Shown: piece after piece, positions 1-7,194 of the stretch
Layout of the letters: every line of letters starts with the position of its first letter
How positions within the stretch are numbered: the stretch's first letter is position 1
DNA from: Solirubrobacter phytolaccae
GTDB taxonomy: Bacteria; Actinomycetota; Thermoleophilia; Solirubrobacterales; Solirubrobacteraceae
DNA length: 32,901 nt
Direction: 5' to 3'
Assembly (NCBI RefSeq): GCF_027587195.1
Contig: NZ_JAPDDP010000083.1
Span: forward strand, 1 to 32,901
Notes under the pieces: generated by a model
The model's input: the letters and a program-made list of their open reading frames with translations, nothing else
Databases searched by the model: none
Told to the model about the DNA's origin: nothing
Program-made: the position numbers and the translations under genes

Positions 1-267
1 CGCCGGCTGCAGCCGGTCGACGAGCCGCCGCGCCGCCCCGCGCCCAAGCGCCGCGCGCCCCAGGGTCCGCCGCCGCGCCAGGGCGGCAGCGGCGCCGGCA
101 AGTGGATCGCGCTCGTGCTCGTCCTGCTGTTGATCGCGGCCGGCGGCTACGCCTACACGCAGTTCGGCGGCAGCGAACGCCAGGTGCAGCTCAACGAGAG
201 CGTCGACGGCAACGTCTCCGACGCCGTCGGCGACTTCAAGCAGCTCGTCGAGGACAACACGCGATGA
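1..267 (+). CDS. 3' end of a membrane-anchored protein (partial)
   Basis: The first reading frame is open from the window edge to TGA at 265-267 and gives 88 residues of a C-terminus. A basic, proline- and arginine-rich stretch (RRPAPKRRAPQGPPPRQ) is followed by one hydrophobic helix at fragment residues 38-53 (WIALVLVLLLIAAGGY). About 35 polar residues ending in EDNTR come after it. This fits a single-pass protein with a cytoplasmic basic tail and a short outer domain, but no family motif is visible, so I name no function. Its 3' end overlaps the convergent methyltransferase gene by 32 bp. Confidence 0.6.
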   Translation, partial: RRLQPVDEPPRRPAPKRRAPQGPPPRQGGSGAGKWIALVLVLLLIAAGGYAYTQFGGSERQVQLNESVDGNVSDAVGDFKQLVEDNTR

Positions 268-1201
268 GGATCGTCACCGGCAGCTCGTAGCCGGTGGCGG
301 TGCGGAAGGGCTCGGCGAGGTCGGTGAGACGCGCGCGGACGCGGGCGCGCTCCTCGTCGGTGGCGCCCTCGATGCGCGCGGCCGTGCGGACGGTGCCGCC
401 GCGGATGCCGTCCCAGAGGGTGTCGAGCGAGTCCACGTGCAGCGTGTCGCGCACGACGCGCACGGACACGTGGCCCGGCGCGGCCGCGTCGCCACGCGGC
501 GCGTCGTCGCCACGCGGCGCGTCGTCGCCACGCGGCGCGTCGTCGCCACGCGGCGCGCCGTCGCCCGGCGCGGCCTCGCCCGGCCCGGGGTCGCCCGACG
601 GCGCGTCGTCGCTCCGCGTCGTCTCGTGGCCACCGGCCAGCAGCGCGGCGAGAGGGTCCGCGTTGGCGTAGCGTTCGGAGTCCGAGCCGTCGGGCACACC
701 ACCGAGGCCCTGCGCGGCCGCGGACGGCAGCGCCAGGAACGCGACCTCGTCCTCCGGGCCCCAGGCCGCGAGCGCGACCGTGCGCGCGACGCGGCGCAGC
801 TCGCGCACCGCCGCCTCGGCGTCCGGCGTGTGGTTGACGAGGAACGCGCCGAGCGCGACGTCGAACGTGTCGTCGTCGAACGGCAGCGCCTCCGCGTCGG
901 CCTGGAGGAACGTCAGGGCCGGGTGGCGCCGGCGGGACTCTTCCACCATGCCGTCGGCGAGGTCGACGCCGGTGACGTGCGCGCCCCGCTCGGCCGCCGC
1001 GGCCACGAGCGCGCCGGGCCCGCAGCCGACGTCGAGCACGCGGTCGCCCGGCTTGACGTGCGCGAGCAGCGGCGGGATGGCGAACGCGGTCGCGCGCGCC
1101 ATCAGCGCGTCGTACGTGCCGGCCCGGGCACTCCAGCCCGCGGACTCGAAGGCCTTGAAGTCGGAGCCCGGCGGGGCGGCCGCGCGCGGCGCGTCGGTCA
1201 T
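236..1201 (-). CDS. Class I SAM-dependent methyltransferase with an inserted repeat linker
   Basis: A 321-residue protein starting MTDAPRAAAPPG. Motif I of class I methyltransferases is present (VLDVGCGPG, about residues 55-63), followed by the acidic ribose-binding end of strand 2 (VTGVDLADGM) and a post-motif LPFDDDTFDVALG. It resembles the Methyltransf_11/25 (UbiE/menaquinone-like) group; the substrate cannot be told. A linker at about residues 213-236, made of GDDAPR hexapeptides, separates the fold from a C-terminal part ending GYELPVTILIACCPRRAA. The ATG overlaps the tgt stop codon (ATGA, 1198-1201), so translation is probably coupled to tgt. An in-frame extension upstream to 1651 exists but only shadows tgt. 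It converges on the gene at 1-267. Confidence 0.85.
   Translation of the reverse strand: MTDAPRAAAPPGSDFKAFESAGWSARAGTYDALMARATAFAIPPLLAHVKPGDRVLDVGCGPGALVAAAAERGAHVTGVDLADGMVEESRRRHPALTFLQADAEALPFDDDTFDVALGAFLVNHTPDAEAAVRELRRVARTVALAAWGPEDEVAFLALPSAAAQGLGGVPDGSDSERYANADPLAALLAGGHETTRSDDAPSGDPGPGEAAPGDGAPRGDDAPRGDDAPRGDDAPRGDAAAPGHVSVRVVRDTLHVDSLDTLWDGIRGGTVRTAARIEGATDEERARVRARLTDLAEPFRTATGYELPVTILIACCPRRAA
491..562. repeat. 18-bp in-frame tandem repeat, four units
   Basis: Four direct copies of an 18-bp unit (plus strand GCCACGCGGCGCGTCGTC) start at 491, 509, 527 and 545. The last differs by one base. On the minus strand each unit encodes one GDDAPR hexapeptide of the methyltransferase. Because 18 is a multiple of three, gain or loss of units would change linker length without breaking the frame. 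Confidence 0.9.
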
Positions 1202-2406
1202 CGCGCCGTCGCGAGCTCCCACGGGGCGGCGCCCGCACGGGTCGCGGCCGCGGCGGCGGGCAGCCGGCCCTCGTCGATCGCGTCGCGCAGCTCGGCCATC
1301 AGGCGCTGGAGGTAGGCGAGGTTGTGGATCGTCAGCAGGCGCTGGGCGGTCTGTTCCTTCGCCTTGAGCAGGTAGTGGATGTAGGCGCGGGAGTAGCCGG
1401 CCTCGCACGCCGGGCACGGGCAGCCCTCGAGAATCGGCTCGTCGACGCCGCGCCAGCGGGCCTTGGCCAGGTCCACGCGCCAGCGCTTCTCCGGGTCGGG
1501 CACGACGGCCATGCCGTGGCGGCCGATCCGGGTCGGCATCGCGCAGTCGAAGGTGTCGATGCCAAGCTCCACGCCGCGCACCAGGTCGTCGATCTCGCCG
1601 ATGCCGAGCAGGTGACGGGGCTTGCCCTCCGGCAGCTCCTCGATCGTCCATTCGACGACGGTGAACATCTGGTCCTTGGTCTCGCCCAGCGTGCCGCCGA
1701 TCGCGATCCCGCCCAGGTATTCACGCGCCGCGACCTCCTGGGCCGACGCGCGGCGGAGGTCCTCCTCCACGCCGCCCTGCACGATCCCGTACAGAGTCTG
1801 ACCCTCAGGTCCATGTTGAGTGTGCCAGTCGATGCAGCGATCGAGCCAGCGGTGCGTCCGCTCCGTGGACCGCGCGGTGTACTCGCGGTCGGCGTGGAAC
1901 GGCGTGCACTCGTCGAACACGAGCGCGATGTCCGAGCGCAGCGCGGCCTGGACCTCCATCGAGGTCTCCGGGCCCATGAAGTGCGTGGTGCCGTCGAGGT
2001 AGGAGCGGAACGTCACGCCCTCCTCCTCGATGGCGAGGATCGCGCCCGAGCGCTCGCCGACGAACTGCGCCTGCCGGCCCTTGATCTCGTCGGCCACGGT
2101 GCCGTGCCCCATCGAGAAGACCTGGAAGCCACCCGAGTCGGTGATGATCGGCTTGTCCCAGCGCTGGAACTCGTGCAGCCCGCCGAACTGCTTGATGAGC
2201 TCGTGGCCGGGCGTCAGGAACAGGTGGAACGTGTTCCCGAGGACCATGTCGTAGCCGAGCGCCTCGACCTCGCGCACTTCAAGGGTCTTGACGACCGCCT
2301 TGGTCGCGAGGGGCACGAAGGCGGGGGTCCGGACCTCGCCGTGAGCGAGCTTGAGCGTGCCGGTGCGGGCGTACGAGCCCGGGTCTTTGGTGCGAATGGA
2401 GAACAC
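1198..2406 (-). CDS. tgt: tRNA-guanine transglycosylase
   Basis: Bacterial Tgt, which swaps guanine-34 for the queuine precursor preQ1 in GUN-anticodon tRNAs. The TIM-barrel signatures are present: the nucleophile region ITDSGGFQVFS, GIVQGGVEEDLRR, YLGGIAIGGTLGE and FDCAMPTRIGRHG. The C-terminal zinc site CPCPAC with a downstream His (TIHNLAY) is also there. About 402 residues from the GTG at 2406 (VFSIRTKDPGSYARTG) is slightly longer than the usual 370-380, mostly from an Ala-rich tail. An in-frame GTG at 2427 is possible, but would overlap the upstream gene remnant and adds residues unlike the family. The stop overlaps the methyltransferase start by ATGA. No other queuosine gene is visible in the window. 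Confidence 0.95.
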   Translation of the reverse strand: MFSIRTKDPGSYARTGTLKLAHGEVRTPAFVPLATKAVVKTLEVREVEALGYDMVLGNTFHLFLTPGHELIKQFGGLHEFQRWDKPIITDSGGFQVFSMGHGTVADEIKGRQAQFVGERSGAILAIEEEGVTFRSYLDGTTHFMGPETSMEVQAALRSDIALVFDECTPFHADREYTARSTERTHRWLDRCIDWHTQHGPEGQTLYGIVQGGVEEDLRRASAQEVAAREYLGGIAIGGTLGETKDQMFTVVEWTIEELPEGKPRHLLGIGEIDDLVRGVELGIDTFDCAMPTRIGRHGMAVVPDPEKRWRVDLAKARWRGVDEPILEGCPCPACEAGYSRAYIHYLLKAKEQTAQRLLTIHNLAYLQRLMAELRDAIDEGRLPAAAAATRAGAAPWELATAR

Positions 2407-2419
2407 GGAGCCCGCGAGG

Positions 2420-2660
2420 TTAGCCACCCAACCATGCCCGCGGGCGGTTAGGCGGAAGCACCAACCCGAACGCGAGCAGCGCCAGGATCGTCCACAGCGC
2501 ATCGACGCCCGGGAAGCTCGCGACGAAGGTCCCGTCGAACTGCTTCGCGATCCCGGCCGGGGCGTTGCCGTCACCGTCGAACAGCTTCGACTTGCCGGAG
2601 TAGAAGAACAGGACGCCGACCAGGAAGTAGACCGAGACGTCCGGGGTGAGGCCACGTCAT
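2420..2660 (-). pseudogene. DoxX-like small membrane protein, broken gene
   Basis: One minus-strand frame from 2656 to TAA at 2420-2422 gives 78 residues with membrane-protein character. A helix DVSVYFLVGVLFFY is followed by the loop SGKSKLFDGDGNAPAG, then a second helix ALWTILALLAFGLVLP and a short tail. It resembles DoxX-like four-helix proteins of actinobacteria, but only two helices remain. The frame has no start codon: an in-frame TGA at 2657-2659 precedes it. An ATG at 2658-2660 would open it if the A at 2657 were absent (M-R-G-L-T-P-D-V). Both an N-terminal frameshift and a C-terminal loss are therefore suggested. It lies 13 bp upstream of the tgt GTG. Assignment to DoxX is from memory of the family. 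Confidence 0.5.
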
Positions 2661-2673
2661 CCCGCCGGGATGA
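2657..2673. repeat. 17-bp perfect palindrome
   Basis: TCATCCCG-C-CGGGATGA is an 8-bp perfect dyad with a one-base centre. It contains the only ATG that could start the broken DoxX-like gene. It may be a second terminator-like hairpin behind hsp20 or an insertion remnant. Confidence 0.55.
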
Positions 2674-2677
2674 TCGA

Positions 2678-2705
2678 GCGGGGGCGGCACGTTGGCCGCC
2701 CCCGC
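2678..2705 (-). terminator. GC-rich hairpin after hsp20
   Basis: Perfect 11-bp stem (GCGGGGGCGGC with GCCGCCCCCGC) and a 6-nt loop, starting 10 nt past the hsp20 stop codon. No T-run follows on the minus strand, which is common for high-GC actinobacterial terminators. Confidence 0.65.
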
Positions 2706-2715
2706 GAACCCGTGA

Positions 2716-3156
2716 CTAAGCGGCGGACGTCTCCAGCGTCTTCGGGCCGCCGGTCGAGATCTCGATCCGGCGCGGCTTGCGCTGCTCGGGCTTCGGGATC
2801 CGCAGCTCGAGCACGCCACGGTCGAAGCTCGCGGTGATCGCCTCGGCGTCGACGCCCTCGGGCAGGGTCAGCGTGCGGCGGAACGAGCCGAAGGCGCGCT
2901 CGACGCGGTGGTAGCCGCCCTTGCCCTCGGTGCGCTCGGACGTGCGCTCGCCCGAGATCGTCAGCACGCGGTCCTCGACCTCGATCTTGACGTCCTCGTC
3001 CGAGAGCCCGGGCAGGTCGGCCGTGAGCACGAACTCGTCGGCGCTCTCCGCCAGGTCCATCGCGGGCAGCCAGCGGCGCTGCGCGCCGGCGGTCGGGGCG
3101 AACAGACGATTGAGCTCGGAAAGGTCGCGGAACGGCTCCCAACGAACGATGGCCAT
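2716..3156 (-). CDS. Small heat-shock protein, Hsp20/alpha-crystallin family
   Basis: A 146-residue ATP-independent holdase chaperone. The N-terminus MAIVRWEPFRDLSELNRLF is typical of bacterial class A sHSPs. The alpha-crystallin domain runs from about residue 32 to 125, with the hallmarks ADLPGLSDEDVKIEVEDRVLTISGER and GSFRRTLTLPEGV and the closing GVLELRIPKPE. The IPK stretch is the usual C-terminal I-x-I/V-like anchor region. The start at 3156 is supported by a strong ribosome site (GGAGG, 7 nt upstream). It has its own promoter with a near-consensus -35/-10 and a HAIR-like palindrome, so heat or HspR-type control is likely. A hairpin terminator follows directly. Confidence 0.95.
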   Translation of the reverse strand: MAIVRWEPFRDLSELNRLFAPTAGAQRRWLPAMDLAESADEFVLTADLPGLSDEDVKIEVEDRVLTISGERTSERTEGKGGYHRVERAFGSFRRTLTLPEGVDAEAITASFDRGVLELRIPKPEQRKPRRIEISTGGPKTLETSAA

Positions 3157-3199
3157 GTCTTTCCTCCAGGTGGTCCGGGGTGAGAACTTCTGGACTTGG

Positions 3200-3229
3200 A
3201 GTATAGAAATCTCAGTCGCCGCGTATCAA
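3200..3229 (-). promoter_or_regulatory. Sigma70-type promoter of hsp20
   Basis: On the minus strand, TTGATA (3229-3224) and TATACT (3205-3200) are separated by 18 bp. Both match consensus at five of six positions. The predicted transcript start near 3193 leaves a leader of about 37 nt with the GGAGG site. This AT-rich box stands out in the surrounding GC-rich DNA. Confidence 0.7.
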
Positions 3230-3230
3230 G
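3210..3230. promoter_or_regulatory. HAIR-like (HspR) operator overlapping the hsp20 -35 box
   Basis: The plus strand reads TCTCAGT, then 7 bp, then TATCAAG. The HspR consensus is CTTGAGT-N7-ACTCAAG; this copy has the exact spacing and agrees at 9 of 14 arm positions. It covers the -35 box, as expected for a repressor. The match is partial, so the regulator is an inference; no hspR gene lies in the window. Confidence 0.4.
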
Positions 3231-3267
3231 TCTGAGCCTAAAAAGTAGTTAAGGCGTACGCGCCAAC

Positions 3268-6200
3268 GTGCTGGACGAACCGGTGAGTCGTCGCTTACCG
3301 TGCGGACATGGCGGGACGGATCGCCGTGGTGGGGCTCTGGCGCTGCTGACGTTTCCCTCCGTGGCGCGCGCGGAGCGGCCGTTCAGCGCGCGCTTCGCGC
3401 AGAACACCCAGGGCGACATCGCGCTCGCCGCGAACACGCTGCTGAGTTGTGTGGGCACGGAGCCGGCGTGTCCCGCGGCCCGCGCGGGATCCTCCTCGCC
3501 GATCTCGGGCGCGAACAACAACGCGCGGGTCATGACCTACGTCGACATCGACGCGGACCCTGCGACGTTCGCGTCGAGCACGGCCGCCCTCTCTCTCCCG
3601 ACCGACGCCCGGATCCTGTTCGCGGGCCTGTATTGGGGTGGTCGGACCGCCGCGGGCACCGGTGGCGCACCCGCGCCCGATCCCGCCGCTCGCGGCACGG
3701 TGTGGCTCCAGGCCCCGGGTGACGACGCGTACCGCGTGCTCAGCGCGAGCGCCCCCGTCGACACGGCCGGCGAGACCTACCAGGGCTTCCTCGACGTCAC
3801 GGCGATCGTGCGCACGGCCGGCCCGGGCGACTACACGGTCGCCAACGTCCAGGCGGGAACGGGCCGCAGCGACGGTCAGCTCGCCGGCTGGACGCTCGTC
3901 GTGGCCTACGGCGACGGCGGCGCGCCGCCACGCAGCCTGGCCGTGTTCGACGGCCTGCAGCAGGTCGGCTCGAGCAGCGCGGGCGTCACGATCCCGCTCA
4001 GCGGGTTCCGCACGCCGTCGAGCGGGCCGGTCCGCTCGCGGGTCGGCGTCGTCGTCTACGAGGGCGACCGCGGGACGACCGGCGACGGCGCGACGCTGCA
4101 GGGCGCGGCGGGCCCCGTCGCGCTCACGAACATCGCCAACCCGGCCACGAACGCCTTCAACTCGACGATCACGCGCGACGGCTCCGACGCCGGCACCCGC
4201 ACGCCGGCGTACGCGAACCAGCTCGGGTTCGACGCCGACGTGTTCTCCACCACGAACGTGCTCGGCAACGGCCAGACGAGCACCCAGGTGCGGCTGACGA
4301 CGAACGGGGACGCCTACCAACCGGGCGTGGTGACGATCGCCACCGAGCTCTTCGCCCCGCGGATCGCGGTCACCAAGCAGGTCAGCCGGGAGTCGGCGAG
4401 CCTGGGCGACGAGCTCACCTATACGACGACGATCGCCAACACCGGCGAGGACGTCGCGACCCAGGTGGACTTCGACGACGCGCTGCCGGCGGGCGTGGCG
4501 CCGCTCCCCGGGACGCTGACCGTCGACGGCACGCCGGTTCCCGACCCCACCGGCGGCGCGCTGCGGGTCGCCGACCTCCCGCCGGGCGCCACGCGCACCG
4601 TCGCCTTCCGCGTGCGGATCGCGGCCGACGGCATCGCCACGGGCACCGTCCTCGAGAACGTCGCCGAGGTGGCGTTCACCGCCACCGACCTCGGGACGCG
4701 CGACCTGGTCCGCAGCGCGCCGGCGCGGACGCGAGTGCTGGTGCCGGACGTCGCGGTCACCAAGCGCCACACGCCGGACTTCGTGGTCGGCGTGCCGTCC
4801 ACGTACACGATCGAGGTGCGCAACGCCGGTGAAGCGCCGACGAGCGGCGAGGTGCGCGTGAGCGACACGCTGCCGGCCGGCCTGGCCCCGGGCGCGGTGA
4901 CGGCGCCCGGCTGGACGTGCACCGCGCCGCCGGCGCTCAGCTGCACGCGCGCCGACGCGCTCGCGCCGGGCGAGACCTTCCCGCCGATCGAGCTGGTCGT
5001 CACGCCGCAGCTCGGCGCGGGCGACGTCAGCAACACCGTCACCGTGGACGCGACGCCCGACGGCCACGCCGCCAACGACGCCTTCACCGACGCCGGCGCG
5101 GCGAGCCTCGCGGTGGTCGACCTCGAGGTGTCCAAGCTCACCGTGAGCCGGCCGTCGCAGAGCCCGAGCGGCTTCATCCCGGGCGAGCGCATCGAGTTCG
5201 CCGTGACCGTGCGCAACAACGGCCCGGACACGGCGCGCGAGGTCGGGATCGCCGACCTGGCGCCGGTCTCGCTGGTCATCGACCGCGCGGCGACCGGCGC
5301 GCCCTATCCGTGCACGTACCCGCCCGCGCCCGTCCCCGGCACCTACGTCGAGTGCCAGGTCGGCACGCTGGAGCCGGGCGAGTCGCGCACGATCCCCGTC
5401 GTCGCGACCCTTGCGACGACGCTGCCGGACTACCCCTCGAACTCGGAGGAGGTCAACCGCGCGGCCACGAGCTCGCTCGCCGGCGAGTACGACTTCACCA
5501 ACAACCTGGCCGAGTCCACGTTCCCGACGCTGCCCGTGACCGACATCGCCATCAGCAAGCGCGCCGAGCCCGCCGAGGTGCCCGAGGGCGGGCTCGTCAC
5601 CTACACGCTGGTCGTGCGCAACGACGGGCCGGCCGTGGCCGACGTGTTCTTCGCCGACACGCTCCCCGACGAGCTGCTCGATCCCGAGGTGACGATCGCC
5701 GGCGGCACGGGCGACTGCACGCTGGAGCCGTTCCCCGACGTGACCGAGCGCCCCATCCCCCAGTGCGTGATCCCGCAGATGGAGGTGGGTGGGGAGCGGA
5801 CGATCACGATCCGCACGCGGGTGGCGCTGGGCACGGCCGGCCGGACGCTGCCGAACTTCGCCGCCGTCAGCCCGGACGCCGCCGAGCCCGACTTCACCGA
5901 CAACACGGCGAACGCCTCCGTGCTGGTGATCGCGGCCCCGCCGCCTGAGACTCCTGACCCGACCGCGGTGCCGCAGCCCGGCACGCCGGCTCCTGCCGCG
6001 CCGCCGCCGGTGACGGTCGAGACGACCTGCCGTTCCCAGCGCACGTTCGCGATCCGCCTGCGTGAACGCCGAGGTCGCGTGGTCCGCAGCGCGCGCGTGC
6101 TCGTCAACGGGCGGCGCGTGGCCACGTTCAGGCGCGCCGACGGCCGCTGGACGGCCAAGGTCGACCTCCGGGGCCTCCCGGCCGGAACCTACGCCGTCGA

Positions 6201-6312
6201 GCTCGAGGCCAGGCTGCGCGACGGGCGGCGCCTGCGCTGGACGCGCTCGTACCGGACCTGCACGACCAAGCTCCCGCCGTCCAACCGGCTGAGCGACCGC
6301 GACGCGCTCTAG
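3268..6312 (+). CDS. Secreted protein with four DUF11 repeats; N-terminus probably frameshifted
   Basis: About 1014 residues from the first GTG. After an Ala-rich presumed signal end (ALALLTFPSVARA) comes a globular region of about 330 residues with FAGLYWGG and DVTAIVRTAGPGDYTVANVQ, like the N-terminal domain often found ahead of DUF11 arrays. Four DUF11/CARDB-like beta domains follow, beginning near residues 366 (IAVTKQ), 495 (VAVTKR), 617 (VDLEVSK) and 758 (TDIAISK). Then come a proline-rich linker (about 890-917) and a basic Ig-like domain with one Cys at each end. There is no LPXTG and no membrane anchor. The start is doubtful: no good signal n-region exists in this frame, but ATG 3308 in another frame gives MAGRIAVVG, which would join perfectly if one G were added at 3331-3334. 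An adhesin or surface structural role is likely. Confidence 0.85.
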   Translation: MLDEPVSRRLPCGHGGTDRRGGALALLTFPSVARAERPFSARFAQNTQGDIALAANTLLSCVGTEPACPAARAGSSSPISGANNNARVMTYVDIDADPATFASSTAALSLPTDARILFAGLYWGGRTAAGTGGAPAPDPAARGTVWLQAPGDDAYRVLSASAPVDTAGETYQGFLDVTAIVRTAGPGDYTVANVQAGTGRSDGQLAGWTLVVAYGDGGAPPRSLAVFDGLQQVGSSSAGVTIPLSGFRTPSSGPVRSRVGVVVYEGDRGTTGDGATLQGAAGPVALTNIANPATNAFNSTITRDGSDAGTRTPAYANQLGFDADVFSTTNVLGNGQTSTQVRLTTNGDAYQPGVVTIATELFAPRIAVTKQVSRESASLGDELTYTTTIANTGEDVATQVDFDDALPAGVAPLPGTLTVDGTPVPDPTGGALRVADLPPGATRTVAFRVRIAADGIATGTVLENVAEVAFTATDLGTRDLVRSAPARTRVLVPDVAVTKRHTPDFVVGVPSTYTIEVRNAGEAPTSGEVRVSDTLPAGLAPGAVTAPGWTCTAPPALSCTRADALAPGETFPPIELVVTPQLGAGDVSNTVTVDATPDGHAANDAFTDAGAASLAVVDLEVSKLTVSRPSQSPSGFIPGERIEFAVTVRNNGPDTAREVGIADLAPVSLVIDRAATGAPYPCTYPPAPVPGTYVECQVGTLEPGESRTIPVVATLATTLPDYPSNSEEVNRAATSSLAGEYDFTNNLAESTFPTLPVTDIAISKRAEPAEVPEGGLVTYTLVVRNDGPAVADVFFADTLPDELLDPEVTIAGGTGDCTLEPFPDVTERPIPQCVIPQMEVGGERTITIRTRVALGTAGRTLPNFAAVSPDAAEPDFTDNTANASVLVIAAPPPETPDPTAVPQPGTPAPAAPPPVTVETTCRSQRTFAIRLRERRGRVVRSARVLVNGRRVATFRRADGRWTAKVDLRGLPAGTYAVELEARLRDGRRLRWTRSYRTCTTKLPPSNRLSDRDAL

Positions 6313-6779
6313 TCCGCCGAAGCGGCGCCGGGGAGCACGCGCTCCCAGGCGGAGGCGAAGCGACGCAGCTCGTCCTCGGAGAAGTGCACGAGGAAGCGCT
6401 CCCGGACGCCTTCCAGATGCGTCGGCCGTGCCCGCTCGAGCAGCTCGGCGCCCTTCTCCGTGAGCACGGCGAAGCAGCCGCGGCCGTCATCGGTGCAGGT
6501 ATCGCGAACGAGCAGGCCCTCGCGCTCCAGCCGGTCGACCAGCCGCGTCATCCCGGACCGGGAGAGCAGCACCGAGTCGGCGAGCTCCGCCATCCTCCGC
6601 TTGCGATCCGGCGCCGACTCCAGCGTGATGAGCACCTCGTACGAGCTCAACGGGAGGTCGTGCGCCGCGGCCAGCTCGGCGTCCAGGGCCTTCACGAGTG
6701 CCGTATGCACCCGCAACAGCCCGCGCCAGGCCGCCAATTCCGTCTCCGTCAGGTCAACGCGTGTCTCTGGTACCGCCAT
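6309..6779 (-). CDS. MarR-family transcriptional regulator
   Basis: A 156-residue winged-helix protein from ATG 6779. Dimerisation helices (AAWRGLLRVHTALVKALDAELAAAHDLPLSSYEVLITL) precede the recognition helix region MAELADSVLLSRSGMTRLVDRLEREGLLVR. The wing DDGRGCFAVLTEKGAELLERARPTH follows. Such proteins usually repress a nearby operon until a phenolic or oxidant ligand binds. A GTG six bases upstream (6785) is an alternative start but falls inside the operator arm. The gene follows the small membrane gene at 6835-7194 after 55 bp and has its own operator. Its TAG stop and that of the convergent DUF11 gene share the palindrome CTAG at 6309-6312. Confidence 0.92.
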   Translation of the reverse strand: MAVPETRVDLTETELAAWRGLLRVHTALVKALDAELAAAHDLPLSSYEVLITLESAPDRKRRMAELADSVLLSRSGMTRLVDRLEREGLLVRDTCTDDGRGCFAVLTEKGAELLERARPTHLEGVRERFLVHFSEDELRRFASAWERVLPGAASAD

Positions 6780-6814
6780 GCCCACGCAGTGTAGCGGCGT
6801 AGTTGCGTGGGCAA
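6780..6814. promoter_or_regulatory. Palindromic operator and start region of the MarR gene
   Basis: GCCCACGCA (6780-6788) and TGCGTGGGC (6804-6812) are perfect 9-bp inverted arms with a 15-bp spacer. The right arm forms a second palindrome, TTGC-GTGG-GCAA (6803-6814). On the minus strand TACACT (6793-6788) could be a -10 box, giving an almost leaderless transcript from ATG 6779. The position fits autoregulation by the MarR protein; that link is inferred. Confidence 0.55.
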
Positions 6815-6834
6815 CGGGTAATTGTCAGGTCAAA

Positions 6835-7194
6835 CTATTTGCGAGCTTCAAACCGTCGGAGCACGGCCCACAAGAGCACGCACACGCCGATCACGATCAG
6901 GGCCCCGACCGCCACGACGTCGCCGAGAGCGGTCCCGCAGCTCGGATCACAACCGGCCGGCTCGGACTCGGGGCGACCACGTCCATCGCCCAGCAGCAAC
7001 GCCAGCGACGACAGCAGCAGGGCCGCCACGATGAGCCCCGCCGCCCGTCCTCCGCCCGCCCGCCCGAGCGCGACGAGCGCCGCCACCCCCAGCAGCACGA
7101 GTGCAGCGGACCACGCGAGTCCGAACCCGCCGAGAGCAACGGCGAGCCCGGACCCGGTGGCGACGGCGAAGAGCAGCAGGTGGTTACGAGTCAT
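6835..7194 (-). CDS. Small hydrophobic membrane protein
   Basis: 119 residues with about four membrane helices: HLLLFAVATGSGLAVALGGF, WSAALVLLGVAALVALG, AAGLIVAALLLSSLALLLG and DVVAVGALIVIGVCVLLWAV. An outer loop before the last helix holds two cysteines (AGCDPSCG). No family is recognised. The ATG lies 11 nt inside the end of the large secreted DNRLRE gene, so the two are co-transcribed and probably translationally coupled. The gene could help export or anchor its neighbour, but nothing in the sequence proves this. Confidence 0.75.
   Translation of the reverse strand: MTRNHLLLFAVATGSGLAVALGGFGLAWSAALVLLGVAALVALGRAGGGRAAGLIVAALLLSSLALLLGDGRGRPESEPAGCDPSCGTALGDVVAVGALIVIGVCVLLWAVLRRFEARK

Noticed and set aside
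1202-1651. In-frame N-terminal extension of the methyltransferase to 471 residues
   Set aside because: The added part is the tgt gene read out of frame; the ATG at 1201 overlaps the tgt stop in the usual coupled way.
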